64,000 bases of DNA from Dipteronia dyeriana (lineage: Eukaryota; Streptophyta; Magnoliopsida; Sapindales; Sapindaceae): the NCBI GenBank assembly GCA_032871835.1, contig CM065299.1:98276652-98340651 (forward strand). The letters run 5' to 3'. Below the pieces are notes generated by a model. It saw nothing but the letters and a program-made list of their open reading frames with translations. It was not told where the DNA came from and searched no databases. Every line of letters begins with the position of its first letter. Positions within the stretch are counted from its first letter, which is position 1. The position numbers and the translations under genes are program-made. This document shows, in pieces, positions 35,901-49,476 of this stretch.

Positions 35901-38900
35901 ATGAATTCCCACCATAAAATTAACGCATTAAATTAATACATGTCCACTCTATACTGTATTAATTGTTTGTTTTCAAATGTTTGTGCAGATCACTGATTTG
36001 CCATTTTCTCTCTATTCAACCTTTGTGATTGAGACTCGCCACGGTTTTAACAAAGTTCGTATCTCACTTGATTTTTTTTCTCATTTTTGTGTGTTTCCCT
36101 TGTTTGCAATTTACTAAACATTTGTGTTTTTGCTGATTCCATTTTTACCGGTATACTTTTATAATTGTTTGTTTTTCCTTTTTCCTTCTTTTTATTTCTT
36201 TCTGCTTCCTGATATTGACTATTGTTGCCTGTTTTATAGCAAACAGTATGGTTATATTTTAGGGATATGATCAAAGGAATGTTCCTTGCTGTTATACTTG
36301 GCCCACCTATTGTTTCTGCAATCATCATAATAGTACAGGTATGACCATCTGCTAGTGTTGACAGAGCTAGCAATTATTTGCAGCATGAGGTTGCTATTGT
36401 TTTACAATCCCCATTATTTCTTAATTGAGTATTTTTAATGATCAAAACAATTGCTAGCTTTACTTTAAATTCATTATTAACCATTTATTTGCTATCTAGT
36501 TTCTTTGTTTCTATGTGTTCTTTCCTTCATTATGGTAATTATTAATTGCATTATTGCAGAAAGGAGGTCCTTATCTGGCCATCTATCTTTGGGGATTTAT
36601 GCTTGTTCTTTCTCTTGTGATGATGACAATTTACCCTATTCTCATAGCCCCACTGTTTAACAAGTTCACCCCTGTAAGTATTTATGATCTTGTCACACTT
36701 AATCCATTTGTAATGTGTTCAATTAAAATTGATCTTCTTTACTACTTCTATGCTGTGATATAGCTTCCAGAAGGAGAACTCAAGGAGAAGATTGAGAATC
36801 TTTCTTCCTCCCAAAAGTTTCCCTTAAAAAAATTGTATGTTGTTGATGGATCCACAAGGTCAAGCCATAGCAATGTGAGGACTCGACTCTTGAACATATT
36901 GCATTATCCGCCATTGTTTTTCTGGGTAGTTCACTAGTTTGTGTGTAATTATAAAAAATATGGTTTATAAATTAACTTATAATTTGAATGAAATGGGTAC
37001 CTAGAATAAAAATTATAAATTCGTACTAATGTCTAAACTTCCATAGTTCCATATATCTTGGTTGAATCCATTGACATAAGAACATTCCACATGCTGCAGT
37101 TGTAAATTAGATGCGGGCCAATGTGTATAAAGAATAGAGCTTGAGTTATTTTTTCCTCCTTATACTCTGGATGCTATGTATTTTAGCTGCTTCTAGGATA
37201 GTATATCATTGCTGTTTTCATATTGGAATATTACATACTTCCAATTGTTATCACTGTAAATTACTGTTAACACTGTGATTGGCTATATGAAAAAGGAGTA
37301 GATCTTTTACCCAAAAATTTAAAAGATTTTTGGAGCATAGAAAAATGTTGCTAATTACATTAAATGGGTAAATTCGCGTGCCTTTGTTGTTGCAATACTA
37401 AAAGCTTGTGCAAGGCTGCAAGCATTGTTTATTTTGGAGTCAGTACTAAATTTAAAGAGATTGGAAAGAGGATTTTCCTGCCTGGTTTCTCACTGTATAT
37501 GTACTATATTTGGCGTGCATTCATTTATCTTTTATCAACATTCTGCAGGCCTATATGTATGGATTTTTTAAGAACAAGCGGATTGTCCTTTATGACACAT
37601 TGATTCAGCAGGTGAGAATGTGTTTCATTTGAAAATGAGCCTTATCTTTCCTATATTGCCATCCTTCTTAAATATCTTTTTATGAAACACAGGTGCAAAG
37701 TAATTGCTTCTTTTTGTTTGCATTCAAATTTTTTTTTTCATCAGTGCATCATATTTGCTCTACTGGTTTTGATATCATCAATGTAAATCTAAAGGTCTGT
37801 TGGGGAGGAGAGAGGTCAATACTGATTGCTGGCTGGAACAGTCATTGTCGTGTTATCTTCAAGTTAGAGGGTTAAATTAACAATGGCACATTTCGGCTGT
37901 AGATTTATTATTCAATCTCTCTTCTGAACAGTCATGTGTTGTAACCATTTTCTTAATTTTAGATATTGAATAAGATCTATGTAGTAGTTTGCAATACTGG
38001 TCCTTTTCTTCTTTAAATTAAATAAGATCTCTGGATGCCGAGGACCCATTTTAGTCTAACAAATGAACTACCACAAGTATTTTATTCTTCCTTGGAGGAG
38101 TAGGACTAAAAAGTTAACTACCTGCATTTGTTAAGTCACATGAACCCATTTACCGCTATGTGGGTCAGTGGGTGGTATCCGATTGTATATTTGTCTCCTA
38201 TTATTTATCAGTAAAAATGATATTGTCTCTCTTTGTAATATGGACGAATCCTTATGTGATCAAGTGATGTTCTGCAGTGCAAAAATAATGAGGAAATTGT
38301 AGCTGTCATTGCCCATGAACTTGGGCACTGGAAACTTAATCATACGATGTACTCTTTCATCACCCTTCAGGTATGCTGTAATTCATCTCTGTGAAGGTTA
38401 CCTTGCATCTTTCTTTTTATTTATTTTTTCTTGACCCTGTCAGTTTTGTCATTTGTTGATACTATGCAAGTGTTGGACATTTATATTATAGTGGCAAGTC
38501 TTGCCCTAACTTTAAGCTAAAAGGTAGCCTTAACATCTCAACAAGCGTTTATTTATTTTTAGCTTGTGTTAATGGGCATAGTAACAAACTAACAACATGT
38601 TTATATAACTTGTTTTGTGATGAATATTAATTGAAAGCTGTGGCATGTTGCACTGCAGCCATGGTGTCGAAGCTAAGATCCGGGAGTTGTTTTTAATGAT
38701 TTTAGTACTCAGATGTGTGTATTTGGTAGAATTTTTGGAACAAGTAATGGGAAAATGTAGGTGTGAATTTGAGTGCAGGATTTGAAGGAATGATTTTGAA
38801 GCATTGAAGAGAACAGTATTTGAAACAGTTCATAATTTTTATTCTCAAGTAATACCTTACTAATTGTAATTTTATTATGTTGCTTTTGGAAAGTCAAAAG

Positions 38901-41128
38901 TGTACTAGCATAGTTATAGCAAGCTATTTTTATTTCACTAGAAGGTTTATACATGAGAATACCCAAACGAATATGGATAACATTTTTCTAGGAGTTTGAA
39001 TTTCAGATATAAACTTTTTTAGCTGGATAAAAATTCATGGATTCCTTGGTGCCAATTAGTAGTGTCTAAACTTGTTGCATAATCCAACATCATTATCCAT
39101 GTTGCTTGATTTATGGTAGAAAAAGGAAGGGGGTTGTTTTCCCTGTCTTCTTTTCTGACGTCTTTTTTTCTTAAATCTTGAAGATTTAACCTTGTGTTTT
39201 TACGATACTGATGTCTGATCAAAACATTGGGGCACATGAGCTGTGAAGCATTTGGTGTTCTTGCTATATGCGCATTATATATTTGTAGATTCTCTCCTAT
39301 TTCTATTGTTCCTTGTGCAATAGCAAAATATCTGCCACACACACTTAACTCCTCAGGATGTGCTAAAATAGTAAAATTAGCAAAGTGTGAACTTTTATCT
39401 TTTACATTAGAAATTCGCTAAAAGACAAGTGTGCATTTCATAAGTTCAAGATGGAACTATAGGATAATTTATATATATATAAAATATGAATATAATGTAT
39501 ATATGTTTATCACTATGACTTAATCATGTTATACTAATATAGAAAAAGAATAATGTTTTTTCATTGCTTTGACAAAGGGCTTTGGTCTCATATTGGCAGC
39601 TTCTTACACTTTTGCAATTTGGAGGATATACTCTTGTGAGGAATTCAACTGATCTCTTTCGGAGTTTTGGGTTTGATATGCAGCCAGTAATCATTGGTCT
39701 CATCATCTTTCAGGTATTAATAGTTATCGTGGAAGGATATATATATATATATAATGAAATCTACTAATCCTATTCATCAGCATAAGCTGTTAAGGATTTA
39801 CTTAAGCTGTTAAGGACAGTTTTTGAATTTTTTATGCTGTTTATTTGTTTGCTTGTAAACTGAGGCAATATATCATCAACTATTTCTACACTCACTATGT
39901 AGTGTGCAAGAAGTGCTGCTGCAATGCCTTTGCACATGATAATTTTAGTTCTGTTGCATTATAAAGTGAATTTTGTTATTTTGTGCTTGTAAACTGAGGC
40001 AATATATCATCAACTATTTCTACATCCACTATGTAGTGTGCAAGAAGTGCTACTGCAATGTCTTTGCACACGATAATTTTAGTTCTGTTGCATTATAAAG
40101 TGAATTTTGTTATTTAGAGAGGGAGTCCGGAGATAATGAAGGAGGTACCGGAGAAGAAAGAATTTACAAGGCATATATTTTGCAGAATTATTCCTAGTCT
40201 TAGAATTAATATAGCATTCACATAATGTATTAGTATGACTTCCATGCTATTCAAATACGTTTGAAGTCTATTTTATTGTTCCTCTATTAAAATTCACTTC
40301 CGAAAATTTCTGCTGTATAGAAAGAGAGTAATACTAATACCATAAAAGCTGTCTAACAAGTTTACCCTGACCTTGTTGTTTGCAGCATACTGTAATACCA
40401 ATCCAACACCTGATAAACTTTGGCTTTAATCTCGTGAGCCGATCTTTCGAATTTCAGGTTTGCTTTTAGTCTCTTTCCCCTCTCTACTGGATGTTGTTTT
40501 AAATCTTGATCTAAATTGTTGTATTCGTCCTATGTAGGCTGATGCCTTTGGTAAGAAGCTCGGTTATAGTTCTGCTCTGCGTGCTGGTCTTGTGAGACTA
40601 CAGGTGACTTGTTACTTGTACCCTCCCTTGATTATAACAAATTGATCTTCCCTTTTCTCATTTCTCTTAATTTTCTTTTTGTCATACCAGTATCTTTGAG
40701 TTGTCTGCTTTGTGCCTGTTGATTTAGGCTTTAATAATGTCCCTCTGATCAATTTCTTTGATCGATTTCTCAATGGAAATAGAGGATGCCATGTATGAAT
40801 ATAAACAGCTTTTTAGTCAGTCCATTCCCCACCTATGTAATATTATATTATACAGTTTTAGGCTTTTAGCCACTCCAAACAAGTGCTAAAGGGCAAGTGA
40901 ATCAAAGTCTTTTTCTGTGTGGTTATTTACCTTGAAAATTATTGAAACTACTTTAAAATGTTAGTGACAGGAAATTGTTGGTTTACTGACTGAGATCTGA
41001 TGGTTTTTCAGGAAGAAAATTTGTCAACTATGAATCCGGATCCTTGGTATTCAGCTTATCACTATTCTCACCCTCCCCTTGTCGAAAGACTGGCCGCACT
41101 TGATGAACCTGACAAGAAAGTAGATTGA
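32987..41128 (+). CDS. STE24: CAAX prenyl protease 1 (STE24/FACE1-type zinc metalloprotease)
   Basis: This ER-membrane zinc protease removes the C-terminal tripeptide of prenylated CAAX proteins. Fourteen exons: 32987-33017, 34198-34345, 34509-34593, 34670-34765, 35989-36054, 36240-36338, 36560-36673, 36764-36874, 37549-37611, 38278-38370, 39600-39713, 40386-40457, 40538-40603, 41012-41128. All introns are GT-AG. The 1275 nt give 424 residues plus stop, the usual length of plant STE24. The zinc motif HELGH is at residues 284-288 (38315-38329) and the third ligand is probably Glu362 in FEFQADAFG. Multiple hydrophobic segments (for example [15 protein letters not shown]) fit a polytopic protein. 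The C-terminus is lysine-rich (DKKVD). The start context ACCGCCATGG is strong. No damage seen; it looks functional. Confidence 0.96.
39851..40116 (+). repeat. Recent tandem duplication in STE24 intron 11
   Basis: Two copies of a 134-bp unit (39851-39984, 39985-40116) starting GCTTGTAAACTGAGGCAATA differ at only a handful of bases. They lie between exons 11 and 12 and do not touch splice sites. Confidence 0.88.
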
Positions 41129-41884
41129 TTGTTACTTAGCTTTTTGTTTAGTTTTGTCACGATGGACAGATTACTGCAATCATGAGAGGCCACACAGCTG
41201 TAACACTACGATATCTGTAAGTTCTTTTTTGGAGCTTACATTCTCTGTATCAGGTGCCTAAAGCACTTGCATGTTAAGAACTCAATTTCCATGAATTAAC
41301 TGAGAAGAAGAGTGCAAGAGAAGTAATTCTTTATTTTCTGATTGCATGAGAGCTTATGATGATAGAACTTAAATTTGTCTACAATTTCCCGATCCATTTG
41401 TGTTTTTATTGTGGATGATTTTCAAGTTCAATGTCAGTAACGGCCATACACATGCAAACGCGAGCCTAATATTTTATATTTTAACATAAAAGATGTCATA
41501 TAGTGGGACTGGTTGAAGAATGATTAGGGTTTTTGTCAGCTATAGGTTGTAGTTACTTAATTGACCCTCTGAACCTAGGACTATAGGACTTGTAAAGTTC
41601 TATTTTCTTTCCTTTTTTATGTAATTTCAAATTTATTGAAAATGGTGGTTTGAAATATTCAATAATTTCAAGCGTACATTTTTAATGCTAGTAAATTTTC
41701 AAGTCTCTGTCTCGATTATTTGTACCATCCAATGGTGAATGATAATATTCGACAAACCAGTTTTAATATTTTTCTATAGACGGCAAAAAGAAAAGTAAAT
41801 TAAAACTACCTCCGCTCTTGATTATGTGGTTATGCTTTTAATAAAACGGGAGTTCAAGTCACAGCTTTGTTAGTAGAAATGCAT
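41129..41884. other. 3' UTR and downstream flank of STE24
   Basis: The STE24 3' UTR must start here, but I could not fix the poly-A site. No other feature supported. Confidence 0.5.
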
Positions 41885-42130
41885 TTTAGGGATGGGCATC
41901 AAGGAAATGGGGATATACCTTGCCCCCCATCTCCATTTTTTCCGCAAATGAGGAAAATGGAGATGGAGGAGTTTTGGGGGTGGTGTTCCTATTCCCGTTT
42001 TCCTGTTTTTCTCTGTTTTTTTGCTCTTCTGTTTCCTTGTTTTCCCTGTTTTATTACAAATTAAAACTGCATACTAAAAAAACAAACAATTCATTATAAC
42101 TTTAAATACAAAATAAAATCCATTGGTTTC
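41885..42130. mobile_element. Fragment of the hAT-type MITE family seen at 14891-15401
   Basis: It shares the order of parts with that element: a CCATCTCC/GGAGATGG-rich stretch, then CCTGTTTTTCTCTGTTTTTT, then ATTACAAATTAAA, AAAAAACAAACA and TACAAAATAAAATCCA. The right end is missing. Confidence 0.6.
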
Positions 42131-42899
42131 AGTAGATGGTGCTGGAAAAGCCAAGGTTAGTGCGGCTGTAGTGAGCATCAAAATGGCAAATAGTGGTGGT
42201 CCAGTCCATTTGTCCACCTTGTGCTATCTTTTCCTCCTATGATAGCTGATTGGCCAATTTCAACTAATTAAAATTATTCCAAACCCAAAAACACCCGTGA
42301 ATTTATTTTATGGATTGTATTTGAAGATTTTGCGTGTCCTATTATTAATCAATTTTATTTTGATCTAATCACAAATCAGAAAGAGAAACCATGAATGACA
42401 ATAGAGAAAAAGAAAGGGAATCTGTCTTTACCAAAAGCTCCAAGTAAGCCCAACTGTCATAGGACACAAAAACAAAACAAGAAATCATTATCAAATTCTG
42501 TTGCATTCCTTCTATAATGCTGTCTACTCGATTCTTTTTTGTGGGATTTCAAGTTTCAACCATGGATGTATAATAATAATAATTATACTATTCAGTTTTC
42601 TATTATGGAATATCTTTTCGGCTTTTCGTTATCTTGTCTTGTTTCAATAGAATATCATTAAAGATTCTTAAAGACCACTCAATAATTTGCCTAAGGCGCT
42701 TTAAAAGTTTAAAGTGGGCAATTATGAATTATCACAGAGAGTGGCTTCATTCACAAGCAAAATAAGCCAATCCGCTTCAAGTCCTCTCTTGCCTTTTGTG
42801 CCTGTAGGGGCTCTTTTAGTCGAAAAAATAATTGTCAAATCACTAATATTGTAAGTTTGCAACAACATTATCATATATGCTCGTTCGTTCTTCATATAG
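42131..42899. other. Intergenic, nothing recognised
   Basis: Plain AT-rich intergenic sequence without supported genes or clear repeats. Confidence 0.5.
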
Positions 42900-43190
42900 T
42901 ATGATATTAGACACCATAAATATTGATTTCAAATCAGAGTGTAAATAAATAATATTATTCTATTTAAATTTGGTGTCCAAATCATGTTGTAAAATCTAAT
43001 CAATTCATTTAAATTGTATTGATTTCAAATCGGGATTTAAATGAGTAGAGTGTTATTTCATCCGGTATCCAAATCATGTGGCAAGTTGGCCACATCTAAT
43101 GTATTCATTTAAATCATATAAATTTAATACAATTTAAATAAATGGATCAGAGTATTGCCACATCATTTGGATACCGGATTTAAACATTAT
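42900..43190. repeat. Inverted-repeat region (MITE-like hairpin)
   Basis: TCCGGTATCCAAATCATGTG (from 43059) is mirrored by the reverse complement of CATCATTTGGATACCGGA near 43160-43180, with further AT-rich arm pairing. A diverged third piece (GGTGTCCAAATCATGTTG) lies near 42970. Confidence 0.6.
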
Positions 43191-43239
43191 ATTATTGGTT
43201 TAAATTTATTAAATTATTAAAAATGTTCATATTTTTTTT

Positions 43240-43417
43240 TATATCTTGGATAGTGTTAATGGCACAGGTTAACATCCAATTTCTTTCTATACATGTTAAT
43301 GACTATAGTTATTATTTCATTATAATAAATGTATTAATTATTTTCTAATTAAAGTAATAAAGTGGTTGTTAACCCGTACCCTTAAGGGTTCAAGTTAACA
43401 CTACCCAAGATATAAAA
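43240..43417. mobile_element. Small MITE with CTTGGRTAGTGTTAA termini
   Basis: The left end reads ATATCTTGGATAGTGTTAA and the reverse complement of the right end reads ATATCTTGGGTAGTGTTAA. About 175 bp. The target duplication is masked by the palindromic ATAT flanks. Confidence 0.65.
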
Positions 43418-44363
43418 ATAATTATGAATATTTTAAATAAATTTAGAAAATATCAATGAATATAATCTATATTTACTTACTCAAACTCCAATTTGAGTGA
43501 AGTGAACTAATAATTGTACACGTTGGACTTACATAAACATCTATTTACTATTTTCACTTAACGAGACATGAAAACAAATATACATGGTCTTTCATTTAAA
43601 TTCAACTACCATTTGTGCTTCTAGGTTCTTTTAGTCAGGATTTGTTTTTCTTCAAATTACTAATATTACAACAACATTAACATGTGATATTGTTCTCGTT
43701 TACGTGAATCATTATCCATATTATATTTTATTATTTAAATAGATTCCACCTCTTTATATTATTTGGTTTGAATTTAACTAAAGAAACATATATGGAGATC
43801 TAAATTTACTAAAATATCAAGAAATATTCAAAAATATTTTTTATATCGGTTATTCCCAAAATTTAAAAATTATCATGAATATTATCTGATATTTATGTTA
43901 TTTATTTACTATTTCCACGTGGCGGTACATGGAAACACACATGTATGATCTGTCATCTAAACGGTCACCCTCCCATCATAATTCATATCATCCTAGTAGA
44001 ATTAAATGGGTCCCAATTCCCAAACAACAGTCGAAACGGCAGCGTATAACCACGGACATAAAAACATATTACATTACACGTCATTTTAGCGTGTACAGAC
44101 ACTTGAAGAATCGAAGCAGCTCCAGCTAGAGAGAAATAGACAGCTCATTTTTACACTTAAAAACAACAACAACAGACTCTTTCCTTTTCTATCTAACCAA
44201 TTCTTTTTATTTATTTATATTTTTACTCTCTCTCTCTAACACAGACATATCTTCAATTTCGATTCATTTTTTGTTTCCCTGTAAAATCATGCCGAGAAAT
44301 CTGAAATAATAATTTCCTTTTTTGGTGGTTCTTTCACTCACTCTTTTCTTACAAAAAAATAAA
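43418..44363 (+). promoter_or_regulatory. Upstream region and 5' leader of the receptor-like kinase
   Basis: AT-rich upstream DNA. A TTTATATTTT box near 44213 and a CTCTCTCTCT tract (44226-44240) look like plant core-promoter and leader features. The start codon is at 44364. No other gene is supported here. Confidence 0.4.
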
Positions 44364-47000
44364 ATGTCTGTGTACGACGCTGCGTTTGTGAACACACAGC
44401 TTTCGAAGAAGACATCAATCTTCGGGCTTCGACTCTGGGTGGTCATCGGAATCTTACTGGGTTCTTTGATAGTTCTCACTCTCTTTCTTATCTCGCTATG
44501 TTTAACGTCTCGCCGGAAAAAGCAGAACGAACAGCAGTTGCCGTCGAAGCAGATCGCGACCAGTCCTCCGATAATCTCGAAAGAAATTCAGGAAATCGTG
44601 CACCATCCGGCTGCTCCGGTCCCGGAGATTCAGGTCGACATCGGCAAGATCGAGCACCGCGTGGTGTTCTCCGACAGGCCGTCGAGTGGAGAGAGCAGAG
44701 GGACGGGGAGTGCATGTGATACGGCGTCGTTTGCGAGTGGGAGTGTGGGCCCGGAAGTTTCGCATCTCGGGTGGGGCCGGTGGTATACGTTGAGAGAACT
44801 TGAGGCTGCTACTAATGGTTTGTGTGAAGAGAATGTGATCGGTGAAGGTGGTTACGGGATTGTGTACAGTGGGATTTTGAGTGACGGTCATAGAGTTGCT
44901 GTCAAGAATTTGTTAAACAACAGGTACTGTTAAAAATTCTTTCTTATTTATTTAAATTTCTGTTATGGACATTGTATTATAAGTTTTTTTGGGGTTTTAG
45001 AACAGATTTTGGTTGCTTAGAGAAAAGAATTAAAATTTTGAATCAATTTTAATCAGCTAAGTGACAGTACTTGTGATAGTTACAGTTGACTCTGTCTTCA
45101 TAGTGATAATTGATAAGGATGGCAAGATTTAATTATATGATATATTTTGTTAATTCTCTTTAAACAATCAATTGTAGTTGAGATTAAATGATAGTCAGGT
45201 GTTTGAATTTTCTTTTGATTTTATTTTCCCTTCTCTGTTAGATATTCTTGTCTTGTGCTAGCTACAGAATTTTTGCTGTAAAGCAACTTGCTTTTGAAAA
45301 CAAAGAAAGGATCTTGCTATTTTTTTTTTTTGGGTAATCTATTATCTATCCTGAGTTGATAAAGTGAGCAAAGTGAATTGAATCATAATTGATAATGAGT
45401 GCAATTTGACTTTTCCTAAATTACTGTATGCTACCTTTTAATAACCATTTATGGTTCCGAATTCCTATCATTAACTTATGAGACTTGTATATAATCAGGG
45501 GTCAAGCTGAGAAGGAATTCAAAGTTGAGGTGGATGCAATTGGGCGTGTTCGACACAAGAATCTCGTCAGATTGCTCGGATACTGTGTTGAGGGTGCATA
45601 CAGGTTTGGACAGCTAATTAGTTTATCTCCCTAAATAATGAATGAGGTTGCAGTGTTTGTTCTGTCACTTCTGTGTATCAGGAGATGTAATTTAATGTCT
45701 GGTTCTGGTTTGTAGGATGCTTGTGTATGAGTATGTTGACAATGGCAATTTGGATCAATGGCTTCATGGGGATGTTGGGGATGTTAGCCCCTTAACGTGG
45801 GATATTCGAATGAACATCATATTGGGAACAGCAAAAGGGTACATCAGTTTATATTCCAAGTTTAATTCTATCTAAATTTATGCTTGAATCTTGATATTGC
45901 CACTTAGGGGTTTCGTATTTTTGGTAATTATTTGTTGTTTTTACAGACTGGCCTATCTTCACGAGGGTCTCGAACCCAAGGTTGTTCATCGTGACGTGAA
46001 ATCTAGTAACATATTACTTGATCGCCAGTGGAACCCTAAGGTTTCTGATTTTGGGCTTGCTAAGCTTTTATGTTCCGAGAATAGTTATGTAACAACTCGC
46101 GTGATGGGAACATTTGGGTTAGTACAATTATTGCCTTGGTCTTTTTGTTCTATCTTTTTCCAAATAGTTTCAACTCTAGTATATAATAATGCGGTGAGAT
46201 GATTGTATTTTTATGATTTCCCTCCCTATTTAAAGTAGGAAACTGAATCTTAAATATTGGTTTCTGTAGTTATGTTGCACCAGAATATGCATGCACTGGG
46301 ATGCTGAATGAAAAGAGTGATATTTATAGTTTTGGTATACTCATTATGGAGATAATTTCTGGGAGAAACCCAGTCGATTATAGTCGACCGCAAGGGGAGG
46401 TTAGTCCTGACATAAATTGTGTGTTGGCTTTACACCGATCTATTGAATTCCTTCTTGTTTCTGACTAGAAGTTGAAAACAACTAAACATTGCAGGTGAAT
46501 TTGGTTGAATGGTTAAAAACCATGGTTGGAAATAGAAAATCTGAGGAAGTAGTTGATCCTAAGATACCTGAGATGCCTGCTTCAAAAGCACTTAAAAGAA
46601 TCCTGTTGGTTGCTCTCCGATGTGTGGACCCTGATGCAACAAAGAGGCCTAAAATGGGTTATGTGATTCACATGCTTGAGGCAGATGACTTGTTGGTTCG
46701 TGAAGTATGCACTGATTTTTTAATGTTTATTTTTTTTTTGGTTCAAGATTTATTATTTTATATATAATTCCAAAGAACAATAGTTATCCATCCTTGAATA
46801 TATTTCCATTTTCCAACTTGTCTTATCCAATTTTGTAATTTATTTTGCAGGAACGTCGAATTGTAAGAGATCCTTCACATTCACATCGTGAAGAGAACCG
46901 TGGTAATGGAAAATTAGGTGATAAACAAAGTGAAGGGGCTTCTGACACTAGCGAAGGTGATAGCAGTAGAAATTACCACAATCCTACCAAGTGGAGATAA
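44364..47000 (+). CDS. Receptor-like serine/threonine kinase (At1g01540/At4g01330 type)
   Basis: A membrane-anchored kinase with a very short N-terminal outside part. Seven exons: 44364-44923, 45499-45603, 45716-45838, 45947-46117, 46270-46399, 46495-46704, 46851-47000, all GT-AG; 1449 nt encode 482 residues. The N-terminus [16 protein letters not shown] and the membrane helix (about residues 25-48, [19 protein letters not shown]) match this plant family. Kinase parts: glycine loop GEGGYG at 160-165, ATP-binding Lys181 in [12 protein letters not shown] with Asp279, DFG Asp297, and the APE motif in [10 protein letters not shown]. It is an RD kinase with all key residues present. The C-terminal tail is Ser/Glu/His-rich. 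An in-frame TTG upstream is not used as start. Ligand and substrate unknown. Confidence 0.95.
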
Positions 47001-48182
47001 CGCCGCCCTTCTAAGAATAGGTGACCAACAAATTCAAGTCCCTACAAGTTTTTAAAGTCTATTTTTTATACTTATATTAGTTTTAGTACTTTTGTGGTAC
47101 CTTAAATTATAAGAAATTCACTATTTGCAGTTTATTTATCTTAATATATATATATATATTTTTAATTTTAGATATACCCAGCCTCAAATTGGGATATTAT
47201 GTATAATCGAAAAATTTTCGTTCATCATTCTTATTGGAAATGTAATTAATCTTTCATTTATTTGTGCCTTGGACAAATTTTACTAGGATTACATTGAAAC
47301 ATTCTTTTACAATGAAGAAATTTTTTGTACTACATATTGTGTCAAAACAATCAATGTAGCCATGTAGGGATGTCCCACCTTTTAGTTCGATGGTCTCGTT
47401 ACTTAGCTCGAAACTTCGACCTCCATCTCAATCACTGCCAGATTCGTTATTATCAGTTATCGGTGATGGACCCATTTACCAGCTACTTTGATGGAATTGC
47501 TTGGTATGCATCTCCATTCTCCATTCTCCATCACTGATACTTTTGTATTGGGACGGTTCCAATTATGGACCCGCAGACCAGCTAATAGATTTAAGCAACT
47601 GGATTTGTCATTCCTCATTCATGTAGTGTTTTTTCTTTTAATTCTGGTTGGTCCCGCCAGCTGAAATCTAGTCTGGAAATTGAATTTTCCTCATTAATGC
47701 CAGAACATGTTTGAAACTTGTAAAGCAGAGAATTATGTGGCATTTGGAGGCACGAGAGGTAAAGTAAAGCTGGCTATGGATGTTTGTGGACCAATCTCCC
47801 TTGTTGTTGTCTTCAATCTTGGGTTGTTGGTCTATTTTATTGCCTGACTTGGTATTGGTATCTAGTCCAGTGAAGTAGTTTACTAATCTTGTATTAAAGA
47901 GAAAGTGGACTCGAGCGATATGGATTAAAATATTGCCAGTCTGCTTAATTTGATTATAATTCTCGGTTAGCAAATTTAGCATTCCCATTTTTCCGTCAAC
48001 TTCATGCTTAATCTAATGTTTGATATGAATTAGAAGTTCATTATTTTGTTCACTTTAAATCTATCCGCTGCATACCACTGCTTAATGTGTCTGGCAGTGA
48101 CACAGTAAAAACGCTCGTTCAATCAATATGATAATGTTATAAATTTGAATTATAACTTATATCAATACGTTGTATACGGATT

Positions 48183-48229
<47 letters not shown>

Positions 48230-48474
48230 CTTTTTTTAAGTACATACTGATTTATATGTGAACCACTGATTATGAAGAAACTTTGACATTCAGAACGTAT
48301 TGTCTTGATTATATATATATATATATATATAGACATTACACCAACCTCAAACCGGCTCTTATTAGTTTTTAAATGGGCTTGGGGCTAATGGAAAAGCTCA
48401 TATCTTCATGGACCCAAATGTCAAACAAAAGTAGATGTTCTTCAATGTCATGTTACATTCTATTATATCAATTA
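47001..48474. other. 3' flank of the kinase gene, with microsatellites
   Basis: Contains the kinase 3' UTR (exact end not fixed) and TA microsatellites near 47145-47158, 48189-48224 and 48311-48331. Open frames at 47325-47537 (+) and 47668-47988 (-) show no recognisable domain. Confidence 0.5.
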
Positions 48475-49476
48475 TTACACATTCGATTTTTTCTCTCCGA
48501 TTGTTTATCTTATCAAATATTTTATCCTCTAAGTTTCTGTAATGGTTATTTTCATTTAAAAAACTAAAATATTAGACATTTATCTTATACTGTTAGAAAT
48601 TCTGTTAGATTAGTATTTTGACTGTAAAAAAAATCAATTAAAAGACTTTATTAGTTTTGAACACATGAGTTATGTTCCCTAATGATACTATAAATTGTTT
48701 TTATAGAAAAAAAAATCAGAATTAAATTAATAAAAACTCATAAAAGTATTTTTTAAAAATAGAATTGAAAATTAAAAATTAAAAAAGTTATTTTAAAATA
48801 ACAGTAATATAAAGAATTAAATGTAAAAATAAAAAAAATATTCTTAAAAAATTAATATAAAGAATGAAATGTAAAAATAAAAAAATTATTTTAAAAAACA
48901 TTAATATAAAGAATAATAAAATAATTGTAAAACAACTAAAATAATATTAAAAAAATCTCTTTCTCTCTCTCACAAGACCCTTTTTTGACTTTTGATACTT
49001 TCTCTTACAATTGATTTAGGTTTTTCTCTTATTCTCATAAATGATGATGAACTGGGATGAATCTGGAGAAGAACTATGTTGAATTGATTTTTTACTTTTT
49101 ATATTGAAATATTGAATATTTTTTTCTTAAATACTGATTTTTTTTTTGTTGCTCTTTTATTTATTTTCTCCACCGTCCATGACAGTAGTGATCCATTTTT
49201 TTTTTCAATTCTGTTTTTTTTAGTACTTTTATTAGTTTTTTTTTCTTTAAAATCAATTAATTATATCATTAGGTGGCATAACTCATCTGTTCATGAGTAA
49301 TAAGGTCTTTTAATTGATTTTTTGACAGTCATAGTACTAGTCTAACGGAGTTCATAACAGTAGGGGGGTAAAATGTCTAATATTTTAGTTTTCAGAAGGA
49401 AGAATGACCATTATTCAAACTAGAGTGAACAAAGTGTCTAATATGATAAACCATAAGGAAAAAATGATAATATCCC
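48475..49476. mobile_element. Long-inverted-repeat MITE, copy 2
   Basis: It is the same family as 10228-11127: both arms carry CTAAAATATTAGACA-type phrases and TATTTTGACTGTAAAAAAA. The centre has the same A/T-rich AATATAAAGAAT blocks. The right end in reverse complement reads GGGATATTATCATTTTTTCC. The left end is decayed, so its boundary is approximate. Confidence 0.65.

Noticed and set aside
44488..44891. Arg/Ser-rich frames overlapping kinase exon 1
   Set aside because: They are shadows of the real coding frame, in a GC-rich exon that keeps other frames open by chance.
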